Shown here piece by piece: positions 54,422 through 63,993 of a DNA stretch of 64,000 nucleotides. The notes under the pieces were generated by a model that had not been told where the DNA came from, did no database searches, and saw only the letters and a program-made list of their open reading frames with translations. Made by a program: the position numbers and the translations under genes. The stretch's first letter is position 1, and each line of letters begins with the position of its first letter. The DNA is from Paenibacillaceae bacterium (GTDB lineage: Bacteria > Bacillota > Clostridia > Lachnospirales > Lachnospiraceae): contig SVDT01000001.1 in the NCBI GenBank assembly GCA_015057775.1, positions 31,633-95,632 on the forward strand, given 5' to 3'.

Positions 54422-55816
54422 ATGGATAAAACAATTGGACAAAAGCTTCAGGATGAATTAACATTTAAATTTCCCCATATAGGAAAAGAAGCGCCGGAAC
54501 AGACAGAAGAGGCAGAGATGTTTTGCCAGGGATATAAAAGATTTCTTGATAACGGTAAGACAGAGCGTGAATGTGTAAGAGAAGCCGTTGCCATGCTGGA
54601 GATGCAGGGCTATGTACCCTTCGACTCATCAAAGAGCTACCGCCCCGGAGACAAGGTATACCAGGTGAACAGAGGAAAGGCAATTCTTGCTACTACCTTT
54701 GGAACACAGGGACTTGAGAAAGGAATCCGCATTAACGGTGCCCATATTGATTCCCCCAGACTTGATTTAAAACCCAATCCTGTTTATGAGAAAAACGATC
54801 TCGCTTACTTTAAGACTCATTATTACGGAGGAATCCGCAAATACCAGTGGGCTACTACTCCATTATCCATGCATGGTGTAATTATTAAGAAGAGCGGAGA
54901 AATCATCGAAGTCAACATCGGTGAAAAAGAAGGAGATCCTGTATTTTGCATTACAGATTTACTTCCCCATCTGGCAGCAGACCAGAATGAGAGAAAGTTA
55001 AGAGACGGACTGAAGGGAGAAGAACTGAATGTAGTAATCGGATCCCTGCCTTTTAATGACGATGCTGAAATAAAAGAGCCGGTAAAACTGATGGCTCTCA
55101 AGCTGTTAAACGACCGTTTTGGTATTACAGAAGCAGATTTCTTACGGGCTGAGATCGAGATGGTACCAGCACAGAAAGCCAGCGATGTAGGTCTGGATCG
55201 AAGCATCATCGGTGCATATGGACAGGATGACCGCGTATGTGCTTATACCGCTCTTATGGCGGAGATCGATGCAGTGAAACCGGAATACACCACACTTACC
55301 ATACTGGCTGACAAAGAAGAGGTGGGTTCTGATGGAAATACTGGATTAAACTCCCATTTCGTTCTTCATTTTATTGAGGATCTGGCTGAAGTGGCACATG
55401 CAAATGTCAGAACGGTTCTGCGCAATTCCATGTGTTTATCATCTGACGTGAATGCGGCTTATGATCCTACCTTTGCTTCTGTTTACGAAGAGCGCAATGC
55501 CTGCTATTTAAATAAAGGCTGTGTTCTGACAAAGTACACCGGTGTCAGGGGAAAAGCAGGATCCAATGATGCCAGCGCAGAGCTTATGGCAAAGGTGATT
55601 GCCATGATGGATCAGGAAGGCGTATACTGGCAGATCGGTGAGCTGGGAGCAGTTGACCAGGGCGGCGGCGGAACCATAGCCAAGTATGTAGCTGCCATGG
55701 ATGTTGATGTAGTGGATTTAGGAGTACCCATCCTTTCCATGCATTCCCCATTCGAGCTTTCTTCCAAACTGGATGTTTATAATACATATAAGGCATTTAA
55801 AGCATTTTACAAATAA
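54422..55816 (+). CDS. M18-family aminopeptidase
   Basis: A 464-aa aspartyl aminopeptidase-type (M18) enzyme, the usual length. Zinc/catalytic motifs: NGAHIDSPRLDLKPNP (His/Asp), DKEEVGSDGNTG (Glu-Glu), DVNAAYDP, GSNDASAELM and the final SMHSPFELSSK with zinc His. It trims N-terminal residues from peptides in the cytoplasm. GGAGG is 11 nt upstream of the ATG. Bacterial copies are often annotated ApeB or PepC-like aminopeptidase I. Confidence 0.93.
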   Translation: MDKTIGQKLQDELTFKFPHIGKEAPEQTEEAEMFCQGYKRFLDNGKTERECVREAVAMLEMQGYVPFDSSKSYRPGDKVYQVNRGKAILATTFGTQGLEKGIRINGAHIDSPRLDLKPNPVYEKNDLAYFKTHYYGGIRKYQWATTPLSMHGVIIKKSGEIIEVNIGEKEGDPVFCITDLLPHLAADQNERKLRDGLKGEELNVVIGSLPFNDDAEIKEPVKLMALKLLNDRFGITEADFLRAEIEMVPAQKASDVGLDRSIIGAYGQDDRVCAYTALMAEIDAVKPEYTTLTILADKEEVGSDGNTGLNSHFVLHFIEDLAEVAHANVRTVLRNSMCLSSDVNAAYDPTFASVYEERNACYLNKGCVLTKYTGVRGKAGSNDASAELMAKVIAMMDQEGVYWQIGELGAVDQGGGGTIAKYVAAMDVDVVDLGVPILSMHSPFELSSKLDVYNTYKAFKAFYK

Positions 55817-55876
55817 TAACGGAATATTGAAATTTTTGTTAATTTCCGGAAAGTGCTTTTTTTACTGTGCCTGATA

Positions 55877-55885
55877 TGGTATAAC
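55877..55885 (+). promoter_or_regulatory. Extended -10 promoter of the isomerase gene
   Basis: TGG-TATAAC (55877-55885), 57 nt before ATG 55942, downstream of a T-rich stretch. Confidence 0.45.
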
Positions 55886-55941
55886 TGACAGGAAGCGGTA
55901 CGAATATGTTATATAATTTTAGAAGGAAAAAGGATTGTATT

Positions 55942-57048
55942 ATGAGAAAATTTTTAAATGTATGTATGTGCGGTCTTGTTGCCGCCGCAATTATGACCGG
56001 CTGCTCTAAAAAACCGGCAGCTGAGACGACAACAGCAGCACCTGAAACAACAGAAGCTACCGAATCCTCAGCTCAGGAAACTGTTCCTACTGTAGATTTA
56101 TCAAAAGTGGATAACGGAACCATTACACTGGGAAATTACAAAGGCATAGAAGTAAAAAGAGACACTGTTGAAGTGACTGATGAAGAAGTACAGCAGGCAA
56201 TCCAGAGTGATCTGGCAGCTCATGAGAAAGACGTTGACGTAGATCGTGCTGTACAGTCCGGTGACGTTGTAAACATCGATTTTGTTGGAAAGAAAGATGG
56301 TGTTGCATTTGACGGAGGCACTTCTCAGGGCTATGATTTAACCATCGGATCCAATCAGTTTATTCCTGGATTTGAAGAGGGCATCATCGGCGCTAAAAAG
56401 GGAGACAAGCTTTCTTTAGACCTTACTTTCCCTCAGGAATATAACAACAAAGATCTGGCAGGAAAACCTGTTGTATTCGAAGTGACCGTTAATACAATTA
56501 AAGAAAAGCAGACCCCTGAATTAAACGATGCATTTGTTCAGGAGAATACAAAGTTTAAAACAGTTGACGAATATAAGGAAGATAAGAAAACCACTCTTCT
56601 CCAGAATAAGAATGATCAGGCAGACCAGACTGTAAAGAGCAATATTTACGATGCAGTTTTAGCAAACTCCAAAGTTGAGGCCAATCAGGAAGCCATTGAT
56701 GCCAATGTTGAGAATGTGGTAGCAAGATATACCAATCAGGCAGCCGCTTATGGCATGGATTTTGCGTCCTTTATTACAGCTTTTACCGGAATGAAGGAAG
56801 AAGACTTCAGAAACACAGTGAAAACTCAGGCTGAGGGAATCGTAAAGCAGAGACTGGTATTAAATGCCATTGCTGAAAAAGAGGGAATCACAGTGAGTGA
56901 TGATGACCGCACGGATGTAGCACAGAAGATGGGCTATGAAAGTGTAGACAGCATGATTCAGGCAGCAGGACAGTATGAAGTAGATGATTATATTATCAGC
57001 AATAAAGTACTGGATTTCTTAAAAGAAAACGCCAACATTACCCAATAA
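55942..57048 (+). CDS. Trigger-factor-like FKBP peptidyl-prolyl isomerase lipoprotein
   Basis: A 368-aa lipoprotein: signal peptide with lipobox MTGC (Cys about residue 21), Thr/Glu/Ala linker, then a trigger-factor-type FKBP domain (about 105-200; VQSGDVVNIDFVGKKDG, GSNQFIPGFEEGIIG, LTFPQEYNNKDLAG) and a helical trigger-factor C-domain (about 205-365). The ribosome-binding N-domain of trigger factor is replaced by the lipid anchor, so it should fold proteins outside the membrane, comparable in role to PrsA. ATG 55942 is used because the signal peptide starts there; ATG 55906 would add a charged leader. Confidence 0.9.
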   Translation: MRKFLNVCMCGLVAAAIMTGCSKKPAAETTTAAPETTEATESSAQETVPTVDLSKVDNGTITLGNYKGIEVKRDTVEVTDEEVQQAIQSDLAAHEKDVDVDRAVQSGDVVNIDFVGKKDGVAFDGGTSQGYDLTIGSNQFIPGFEEGIIGAKKGDKLSLDLTFPQEYNNKDLAGKPVVFEVTVNTIKEKQTPELNDAFVQENTKFKTVDEYKEDKKTTLLQNKNDQADQTVKSNIYDAVLANSKVEANQEAIDANVENVVARYTNQAAAYGMDFASFITAFTGMKEEDFRNTVKTQAEGIVKQRLVLNAIAEKEGITVSDDDRTDVAQKMGYESVDSMIQAAGQYEVDDYIISNKVLDFLKENANITQ

Positions 57049-57073
57049 ATCACATACCACAGGGGGAACCTTT

Positions 57074-57658
57074 ATGCAGCTTTTAAAGGATAGAATACGG
57101 AAGGACGGAAAGATTAAGTCCGGTGACGTACTGAAAGTAGACAGCTTTTTAAATCACCAGATGGATATTAAGCTGTTCGTGGAGATCGGAAAAGAGTTTA
57201 AGAGACGATTTGCAGATGAAGAAGTTAACAAAATCCTGACCATTGAGGCCTCCGGTATCGGTATCGCCTGTATTGTAGCTCAGTATTTTGATGTTCCTGT
57301 CGTATTTGCCAAGAAATCCAAGACGAAGAATATCGCCGGAGATGTTTATACCACTCAGGTAGAATCCTTCACCCATGGAAGAACCTATGACGTAATGGTA
57401 TCCAGAGAGTTCATAGGTGCAGGCGACAAGGTTCTGCTCATTGATGATTTCTTAGCCAACGGCAAAGCGCTGGAGGGACTTGCAGCGATTGTAAAAGATT
57501 CCGGTGCTGAACTGGTAGGCGCAGGTATTGTCATTGAGAAGGGATTTCAGCCCGGCGGAGACCACCTTCGTTCAGAAGGTATCCGGGTAGAATCACTTGC
57601 AATTGTAGAAAGCATGGATGAAGCCACCGGTACCATCTGTTTTCGAGGTGACCGATGA
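57074..57658 (+). CDS. xpt: Xanthine phosphoribosyltransferase
   Basis: A 194-aa type I phosphoribosyltransferase, the standard Xpt length. The PRPP-binding loop is VLLIDDFLANGKAL, and the N-terminus MQLLKDRIRKDGKIKSGDVLKVDSF (core KVDSFLNHQMD) is characteristic. It salvages xanthine to XMP in the cytoplasm. No purine riboswitch is visible in the 25 nt before it; AGGGGG precedes the ATG. Its last codons overlap the HAD gene by ATGA. Confidence 0.95.
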   Translation: MQLLKDRIRKDGKIKSGDVLKVDSFLNHQMDIKLFVEIGKEFKRRFADEEVNKILTIEASGIGIACIVAQYFDVPVVFAKKSKTKNIAGDVYTTQVESFTHGRTYDVMVSREFIGAGDKVLLIDDFLANGKALEGLAAIVKDSGAELVGAGIVIEKGFQPGGDHLRSEGIRVESLAIVESMDEATGTICFRGDR

Positions 57659-58452
57659 CAGGAAAGAGAAAAGCCCTGTTTTTTGATATTGACGGTACTT
57701 TGTTTTCGGAAATCAACCGGAATGTACCGGAAAGCGCAAAGCAGGCCATTGAGCGGGCGAGAGAGGCAGGGCATCTGGTATTTATTAATTCCGGGCGCAC
57801 CTACTGCCTCACCGGGCCCATTCGGTCTCTCCTGGAAGTAGACGGCTATTGCTGCGGCTGCGGGACACGGATTGTGGCGGGGAAAGACGTAATTTACTCC
57901 GCCTCAATTCCTCATGAAACGGGCATTAAAATTAAGAAAATGATTGTGAAATACGGTCTTGACGGGATCTTAGAGGGAACAGAAAGCTGCTATTTTAATA
58001 AAGAGGAATCACGGATCGATAAGGTCAGAATCATGAAGGAGCATGTAGCTTCCGAGGGAAACTGTTCTCCGTTCAGCTGGGATGAAGACTGTTATGACTT
58101 TGATAAATTCTGCGTTATGGAAGATGAACAAAGTGATATGAAGGGCTTTGCCAGAGAACTGGGACTGGATTTTGATATTATTAACCGGGGCGGCGGATTT
58201 TACGAATGTGTTCCGGCAGGACACTCCAAGGCGACTGCCATTGAGGAAGTAATCAGGCATTACGGAGTGGATCTTTCCGATACATACGTATTCGGTGACA
58301 GCACCAATGATTTATCTATGTTTGAATATGCAAAGAACTGTATCTTAATGGGGCACCACAGCGTAGAGCTGGAGCCGTATGCCACCTTCTATACAAAGAA
58401 TGTGGAAGATGACGGAGTGGCTTATGCGATGAAAAAGCTGGGGCTTGTCTAA
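57655..58452 (+). CDS. Cof-type HAD-IIB phosphatase
   Basis: A 265-aa HAD hydrolase: motif I FFDIDGTLFSE, motif II FINSGRTY, Lys in HSKATAIEEV and motif IV VFGDSTNDLSMFEYA, with the C2B-type cap in about 85-185. Members dephosphorylate sugar phosphates or flavin/nucleotide phosphates. It overlaps xpt by 4 nt so is coupled to it; a role in nucleotide turnover is possible but unproved. Confidence 0.9.
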   Translation: MTGKRKALFFDIDGTLFSEINRNVPESAKQAIERAREAGHLVFINSGRTYCLTGPIRSLLEVDGYCCGCGTRIVAGKDVIYSASIPHETGIKIKKMIVKYGLDGILEGTESCYFNKEESRIDKVRIMKEHVASEGNCSPFSWDEDCYDFDKFCVMEDEQSDMKGFARELGLDFDIINRGGGFYECVPAGHSKATAIEEVIRHYGVDLSDTYVFGDSTNDLSMFEYAKNCILMGHHSVELEPYATFYTKNVEDDGVAYAMKKLGLV

Positions 58453-58470
58453 AACATTCAGAATAATAAA

Positions 58471-58535
58471 AAGGAGTATTGCAAAATGATGTGAAATCTT
58501 TATGATTTCATATCAGGAGCAATGCTCCTTTTCTT
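58471..58535 (+). terminator. Rho-independent terminator
   Basis: AAGGAGTATTGC (58471-58482) pairs with GCAATGCTCCTT (58519-58530) with an inner TGAAATC / GATTTCA stem, followed by T-rich sequence. Confidence 0.9.
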
Positions 58536-58645
58536 TTTAACAGAACAATCAATAGGTATAACCAGCTAAGCCAGGTTCTTCGGTGTCTACTTTTAATTTA
58601 TAAAATATAATATACAGACAAATGAGAATTTATCACATTTATGCG

Positions 58646-58673
58646 TTGATTTTATATCTAAAATGGGTATAAT
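58646..58673 (+). promoter_or_regulatory. Promoter of the AAA-ATPase/RloB pair
   Basis: TTGATT (58646-58651), 16-nt spacer, perfect TATAAT (58668-58673), 32 nt before ATG 58705. This rules out the upstream in-frame ATG at 58663 as the start. Confidence 0.65.
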
Positions 58674-58704
58674 AGAATATAGAATAGAAGGTGAGGTAGA
58701 TACC

Positions 58705-59961
58705 ATGTTAATACAGTTTAATTTTAAAAATTATAAATCCTTCAAAGATGAAGCTATATTAGACCTATCAGCAGCCAAAATGACTGAGTTTTCAGAACGT
58801 GTTGTTTGTGTAGGCAGTGAAAAAATTCTTCCGGTTGCAGCAATTTATGGTGCAAATGCAAGTGGTAAGTCAAATGTCTACAATGCATTTGAATACATGA
58901 CAGAATATATAGTAGAATCGTTTAAGTACGGTGACGAAGAAGAAAAATTTACAGAATTTAGACCTACCCCATTTTTGTTTGACAGTAATTCAGAAAATGT
59001 AGAATCCAGCTTTGAAGTCTATTTTACAATACCTGGTGATAAAACGGAAAAATCATATAACTATGGGTTCTGCATTGGTAAAGCAGGTATTACAGAAGAA
59101 TGGTTAAATGTAAAAGCAAAAACAGCCAGAAAATATAGCCCTGTATTTTATCGTTCAGAGGATACTTTGGATCTTATTGGTATTCCAAAGAATAGCAGAG
59201 AGAATATAGAAGTTGCTTTAGAAAAGCAGGTTCTGATTGTGTCCTTGGGAGCCAAATTAAAGATTGCAAAATGTAAAGCAATTCGTGATTGGTTTTTTGC
59301 AAATCAATTTGCAGATTTTGGAGATGTGATTACTAATTTTTTTATGTCAAAAAGATTGCCAAAAGAATTTGTTGAAGATAAAAATGTGCAAAAGAAAGTA
59401 GTTGAATATTTTGCATCTTTTGATGAAAACATTAAGGACTTTCGTGTTGAAAAGATTCCCACAGAGGGAGACTCAAAAGAGGGTAAATATAAAATTAATG
59501 CACTTCATAAAAAGATAGACTCGGATGAAATGGCAGAGATTCCATTGTATTTGGAATCAGCAGGAACTTTAAAAATGTTTGCTTTATATCCAGAGCTACA
59601 GGAAGTAATCAATAAAGGAAGCGTATTCTTTATAGATGAATTAAATGCACGTTTACACCCACTACTGGTAAGAAACTTTATTCTTACATTTTTGAATCCA
59701 CAAATTAATGTAAATCATGCACAATTGGTATTCACGACACATGATACCTGGCAGCTATCAAATCAATTGCTTAGACGGGATGAAATCTGGTTTACTGAAA
59801 AAAGTCATGAAGGAATATCGACCTTATATTCACTGGCGGATTTTATAGATGAAGATGGAACTAGAATCAGGAAGGATGAGAGTTACGAAAAGAATTATCT
59901 GATTGGTAAGTATGGCGCAATTCCCTCCTTAAAGAGTATTGACATTTTTAAGGAGGGTTAA
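58705..59961 (+). CDS. AAA15-type ATPase of an RloAB/AbiL-like defence pair
   Basis: A 418-aa ABC-like/OLD-type ATPase. Walker A is IYGANASGKSN (residues 49-57), an SAGTL signature follows at about 285, Walker B is FFIDELNARLHP (about 310) and the H-loop TTHDTWQL comes after. The fold is typical of AAA15/RloA proteins. It is followed two bases later by an RloB-family gene. Both are AT-rich compared with the housekeeping genes around them, and the pair has its own promoter and terminator, like a transferred cassette. Such pairs stop phage by abortive infection (AbiL) in lactococci; the role here is inferred. Confidence 0.87.
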   Translation: MLIQFNFKNYKSFKDEAILDLSAAKMTEFSERVVCVGSEKILPVAAIYGANASGKSNVYNAFEYMTEYIVESFKYGDEEEKFTEFRPTPFLFDSNSENVESSFEVYFTIPGDKTEKSYNYGFCIGKAGITEEWLNVKAKTARKYSPVFYRSEDTLDLIGIPKNSRENIEVALEKQVLIVSLGAKLKIAKCKAIRDWFFANQFADFGDVITNFFMSKRLPKEFVEDKNVQKKVVEYFASFDENIKDFRVEKIPTEGDSKEGKYKINALHKKIDSDEMAEIPLYLESAGTLKMFALYPELQEVINKGSVFFIDELNARLHPLLVRNFILTFLNPQINVNHAQLVFTTHDTWQLSNQLLRRDEIWFTEKSHEGISTLYSLADFIDEDGTRIRKDESYEKNYLIGKYGAIPSLKSIDIFKEG

Positions 59962-59963
59962 GA

Positions 59964-60614
59964 GTGGCAAGAGACGAAAGAACAGGTAATCGAAAAACAA
60001 GGGAACAACGCAATAAGGTTAGAGTACCTGAGTTGGGGTATTATCTAATTGTTACAGATACAGAGGCTACAGAACGATGTTACTTCAATGGCTTACACGA
60101 GAGTCTGCCTTATGAAATTCAAGATAAGCTTGTAATTCGGGTAGTAGAAACCAAAACACGTAACATGTTAGAAAAATGTATGGAATTGACAGCATATGAA
60201 GCACAGTACCGCATGCCTTGGATTGTGTTTGATAGAGATCAAGTAAAAGATTTCGATGAAATAATTCATGAAGCAAGAAAAAAAGGAATCGGAGTAGGCT
60301 GGTCGAATCCATGCTTTGAAATCTGGACTTATGCCTACTTTGGTTCCATGCCTGCAGTGCGTGAATCATGGACGTGTTGTTCAGAATTCGGGAAAGTGTA
60401 TGAAAATAGAACAGGACAAAAGTATTCCAAAGCAGACAGCAATATTTACAGCAGAATTTGCAAGAATGGTAATGAAGAGAAAGCTATAAGAATTGCACAG
60501 CAGAAGTTTGAGCAGTGTAAAAGAGAAGGTAAAGTGAAGCCATCGGAGATGTGGCCGTGTACAACGGTGCATGAGTTGGTGGGGGAGATTAAAAGAAGGA
60601 TTAATAAAGTTTAA
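59964..60614 (+). CDS. RloB-family protein (Toprim-like nuclease partner)
   Basis: A 216-aa RloB family protein. The fingerprint is IVTDTEATERCYFNGL (family: EGxKTEpxYF), WIVFDRDQVKDFDE (DRD) and GVGWSNPCFEIWTYAYF (SNPCFE.W...F), followed by a Cys/Lys-rich C-terminal half. The Glu and Asp-x-Asp pattern is like the Toprim fold of OLD nucleases, so it may be the effector while the ATPase senses infection. RloA/RloB occur inside type I restriction loci in Campylobacter and correspond to AbiLi/AbiLii in lactococci. GGAGGG precedes the start, two bases behind the ATPase gene. Confidence 0.87.
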   Translation: MARDERTGNRKTREQRNKVRVPELGYYLIVTDTEATERCYFNGLHESLPYEIQDKLVIRVVETKTRNMLEKCMELTAYEAQYRMPWIVFDRDQVKDFDEIIHEARKKGIGVGWSNPCFEIWTYAYFGSMPAVRESWTCCSEFGKVYENRTGQKYSKADSNIYSRICKNGNEEKAIRIAQQKFEQCKREGKVKPSEMWPCTTVHELVGEIKRRINKV

Positions 60615-60636
60615 TAATGATTCATGATAAAAAGCA

Positions 60637-60681
60637 GGGTGCCACAAAACCAACTAAGTCGGTAATGTAACACCCCTTTTT
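60637..60681. terminator. Terminator between rloB and a convergent gene
   Basis: GGGTG (60637-60641) pairs with CACCC (60671-60675), with flanking A5 and T6 runs. Confidence 0.65.
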
Positions 60682-60686
60682 TCTCT

Positions 60687-62096
60687 TTATATTAGTTTGC
60701 TTAAAATACTTCTGGCAACGCTGATACCATTGGCAGAGGCCTGCTGAAGTCCCCGTGTTACGGAAGCACCATCTCCGATTGCACGCAGTCCCAGCACGCT
60801 GGTTTCGAAATCACTGTTAACAACCACTTTATTGGAATAGAATTTAACTTCCACTCCATAAAGAAGTGTCTCATCACTTGCGATACCGGGTGTTACCTTA
60901 TCAAGAGCCAGCAGCATTTCCTTAATATCAACCATAATTCTGTGAGGGAATACCAGGGATAAATCGCCTGGAACCGCATCCTTTAAGGTTGGAATAATAT
61001 TGTTGCGGCATAAGCGCTCTTCAGTTGTACGTCTTCCTCTCTGGAAATCTCCAAAGGTTTGTACCAGAATCCTGCCGTCACACAGCATGTTGCTTAGCTG
61101 TGAAATATGTTTCCCGTATTCAATGGGTGTTTTAAATGGCTTGGTAAAGTTTTTGGATACCAGGATTGCAAAATTGGTATTATTGGTTTTGTATTCCTGG
61201 GATTTGTATGCATGTCCATTAACAACTGCCAGACCGTTCTCGTAATATTCCGTAGCTACCTCTCCGGAAGGATTGGTACAGAATGTACGTACCTTATCAT
61301 CAAAAGTTGGAGTGTAATAAACAAGCTTCGCTTCATAGAGATTCTTATTTAAAAATTCCATAACTTCATCTCTGACTTCAACACGAACTCCAATATCAAC
61401 GGTTCCGACCTTCGTCTCAATTCCATGATTCCCGCAGATATGGCTGAACCAGTCAGATCCCTCGCGGCCTATGGCAGAAACGATCTCAGGAGCCTCATAG
61501 ATCTCATCCTTATCTGTGATAATTCCCTTAGCCTGATTATCCTCGATAATAATGTCCTTTACCATGGTATTAAATTCCATCTCAACACCCTGTTCCAGTA
61601 AATGCTCCTGAAGACGGGTGTAGATTTTATAGCCTTCCTCCGTACCGAGATGGCGGATGGGGCATTCAATTAGTTTTAAATTGGCGTTTATGGCTTTGCG
61701 GCGGATCTCCTGGATCTCCTTTTGCTTATCAACACCATATACATTGGTATCTGCGCCGAATTTTAAATAAATATTATCAGATTCTTTTAACAGTTCCACG
61801 GTTTTATCATATCCCAGTATTTCGGGCAGATTACCTCCTACGTCAGGAGATAAGGATAGTTTACCGTCTGAAAATGCTCCTGCACCTGCAAAGCCAGTGG
61901 TGATGGAGCAAGGTTTGCAGCCTACGCATACTTTGGTTGTACGTTTGGGGCAGGTACGTTTTTCAATCGGACGGCCCTTTTCAATCATCAGGATCTTTAA
62001 ATCCGGTTTTTTATCGATCAGTTCATAAGCGCAGAAAATACCGGAAGGGCCTGCACCGATGATGATCACATCGTAATTTTTTGAAGCTTCCTTCAT
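60687..62096 (-). CDS. FAD-dependent oxidoreductase of unknown substrate
   Basis: A 469-aa flavoprotein: FAD motif DVIIIGAGPSGIFCAYEL at the N-terminus, a Cys-rich stretch (RTCPKRTTKVCVGCKPCS, four Cys), then TGFAGAGAFSDGKLS typical of the YtfP/Rv-type FAD-dependent dehydrogenase group (COG2509), and a C-terminal LRAIGDGASVTRGLQQASANG. The function of this conserved group is not known; the cysteines could bind an Fe-S cluster or be redox active. ATG 62096 lies 8 nt after AAAGGAG; the GTG/ATG codons before it are too close. Confidence 0.85.
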   Translation of the reverse strand: MKEASKNYDVIIIGAGPSGIFCAYELIDKKPDLKILMIEKGRPIEKRTCPKRTTKVCVGCKPCSITTGFAGAGAFSDGKLSLSPDVGGNLPEILGYDKTVELLKESDNIYLKFGADTNVYGVDKQKEIQEIRRKAINANLKLIECPIRHLGTEEGYKIYTRLQEHLLEQGVEMEFNTMVKDIIIEDNQAKGIITDKDEIYEAPEIVSAIGREGSDWFSHICGNHGIETKVGTVDIGVRVEVRDEVMEFLNKNLYEAKLVYYTPTFDDKVRTFCTNPSGEVATEYYENGLAVVNGHAYKSQEYKTNNTNFAILVSKNFTKPFKTPIEYGKHISQLSNMLCDGRILVQTFGDFQRGRRTTEERLCRNNIIPTLKDAVPGDLSLVFPHRIMVDIKEMLLALDKVTPGIASDETLLYGVEVKFYSNKVVVNSDFETSVLGLRAIGDGASVTRGLQQASANGISVARSILSKLI

Positions 62097-62280
62097 GAAC
62101 ATCACTCCTTTTTCCTTCTAACCCTTATAGTCAACTATTGAGGTAGTTGGTAGAAACGTTCAACCAATTTTGAACTTATATAAGCGCAACGGTTTTATTT
62201 TAACATAATGGCAGGAGGTATGACAAGGGACATGAGTATAAAATTTTAATAACGGGTAAGTCTGACCTGCAGCATCTATT

Positions 62281-63938
62281 TTAAATAAATTGTTTTAGCA
62301 TACGGTTTATTTTATTTCTGACTGAAATCAGATAGGATGCTGACTTCGGATACGTCTGAAACGTAATTGGTTCCGATAAGTCCTCTTCTAAAAGATCGAT
62401 TACAGCTTCCCTGCCAATGTACTGTTCTAACAGCTTTAACGATCTATGATCCTGAATGGCTTCATATAAGACCATCAGCCGGATGGACTCTTCCGGATAT
62501 TTGTCCGCTCCCGGATAAACTAAAAACGCATCTCCGGATGGAAAGCTTCCCCCGCTGTCCGTAACCAGATAAGGGTTGATGTGCTCCAGAGAATATTCGG
62601 AATTATAAAAGTTGAAGCCCCAGTGAAGGATACCTTCCATTCCAAATTTATAAACCTGAATCCCATAGATGCGGTTCCTTTCTGAAGGCATTGCCATAAA
62701 GCGGTTGGCAACATCAACACACTGAGCAGTACAATAGTAGCACCATAAATGAGGGACACTGTGGTGTAAAAACGGTTCTATGTGGTCGGTAGCACAAGCG
62801 GGCCTTTCTACCAGGCCGGATTCATAAAAAGAATAATCAGATAGTGCATCTATTATCTTAAAGCCCTTTAAGTGTTCCATAACGGATTCTCTGGCGGCAG
62901 CATAGGAGTCAAAATTGGAGGGTTTTGGCTCATCGGATATATGAAACCAGGTATCATCTAAGATATCCAGAAGTTTTAACTCCATTTTCAGTGCAGGAAG
63001 AAACTGATTAAGGAAATGGGTGTAGTCCCCTAAGGCAGGGGTGTGCCAGCCAAACCGCTTGATTTCCTCCCCGTTAATTGTGATCAAAATCTTAGGTGCA
63101 GATTCTGCGCCCCATTGAGTAAAGAGATGGGCCATTTCAAAATATCTGATTCCAGATGCTTTACAGATTGACACCCATCTCCGTAACCTGGTGAAATCAA
63201 ACCGGTAAGTCCCGTTCTCTTCCGTAATATCCACCAGCTGAATGGTTGTCCGCTCTCCGCCTCTTGCCGTATCAAGAGGTGGGGTGAAGATTGGTGTGAG
63301 TATCATATTCATTCCTCTCTTTGCATAAAGAGAAATAAAATGCTCCAGAATAGTAAAGTGTTCCTCAGAAAAAACGGGGACATGATAATAATCAGCCAGG
63401 CAGTCTCCATGAAACCACTGTGTATGAATCAGTTCCTGACTGGGCAATGAGGCTGGTATGATTTCCAGTGTGGCCGTAACGGATGCAGCAATTGACTCTT
63501 CCGAATTAATCAGTGAAACTGTAATTGGATAGATACCTGGGTTAATTTCGCTGGTGAGAGAAACATCCACCCAAAGGCTTTGCCATTTACCGGGTACCAG
63601 AAGTAAACTGTCATGATTTAGATTCCTTAGAAGATCCGGGTAAAGGCCGGGGGTGTGGCGGAGATAATTACTGTCCCGTTTTTCATGAGCAGGGTAAGCG
63701 GAGGGACGGAAATCACCTGTCTGATCCGGATCTGTTTTTCCAGGGGAGAATCAATGGAAACCTGAAGTGCTTCCTTCTCTTCACCGGAAAAGGAGCAGGC
63801 AGTCTGAAAAGAAACCGTTTCCCCATAAAGACCGGTAAGGCGGCAGCATTCCGGATAATATAAAGGCTCTTCATCGGTAAATACTTTGGTTAATGAGCTT
63901 AAAAGAATCATGCGGTAAGTATTATTTGTTTGTTCCAT
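62281..63938 (-). pseudogene. DUF4091 (glycoside hydrolase-like) protein gene, broken by a one-base frameshift
   Basis: Two minus-strand frames make one DUF4091 protein of about 552 aa. The first (63938-63627) begins MEQTNN and runs to ISVPP near 63697, then continues wrongly to a stop. The second is open across this point and reads SAYPAHEKRDSNYLRHTPGLYP, the stretch expected next, on through DVSLTSEINPG and the main domain (TWFHISDEPKPSN, HHSVPHLWCYYC, GMEGILHWGFNFYNS, VYPGADKYPEES). Adding one base in GTCCC-TCCGC near 63697-63703 would restore it. The family is predicted to act on glycans. It is either a recent mutation or a sequencing error; a good promoter and ribosome-binding site remain. 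Confidence 0.85.
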
Positions 63939-63964
63939 GTCAGGTTCCTTTCTCAAATACCTAC

Positions 63965-63993
63965 ATTATAACTTCCTGTCTGATTGATTTCAA
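63965..63993 (-). promoter_or_regulatory. Promoter of the DUF4091 gene
   Basis: Minus-strand TTGAAA (63988-63993), 17-nt spacer, perfect TATAAT (63965-63970), about 27 nt before ATG 63938, whose site is AGAAAGGA. Confidence 0.7.

Noticed and set aside
57049..57073. Purine riboswitch before xpt
   Set aside because: xpt is often controlled this way, but only 25 nt separate it from the upstream gene and no aptamer is present.
63690..63710. Programmed ribosomal frameshift in the DUF4091 gene
   Set aside because: No slippery heptamer, internal ribosome-binding site or stimulatory hairpin was seen; a plain one-base deletion explains it.
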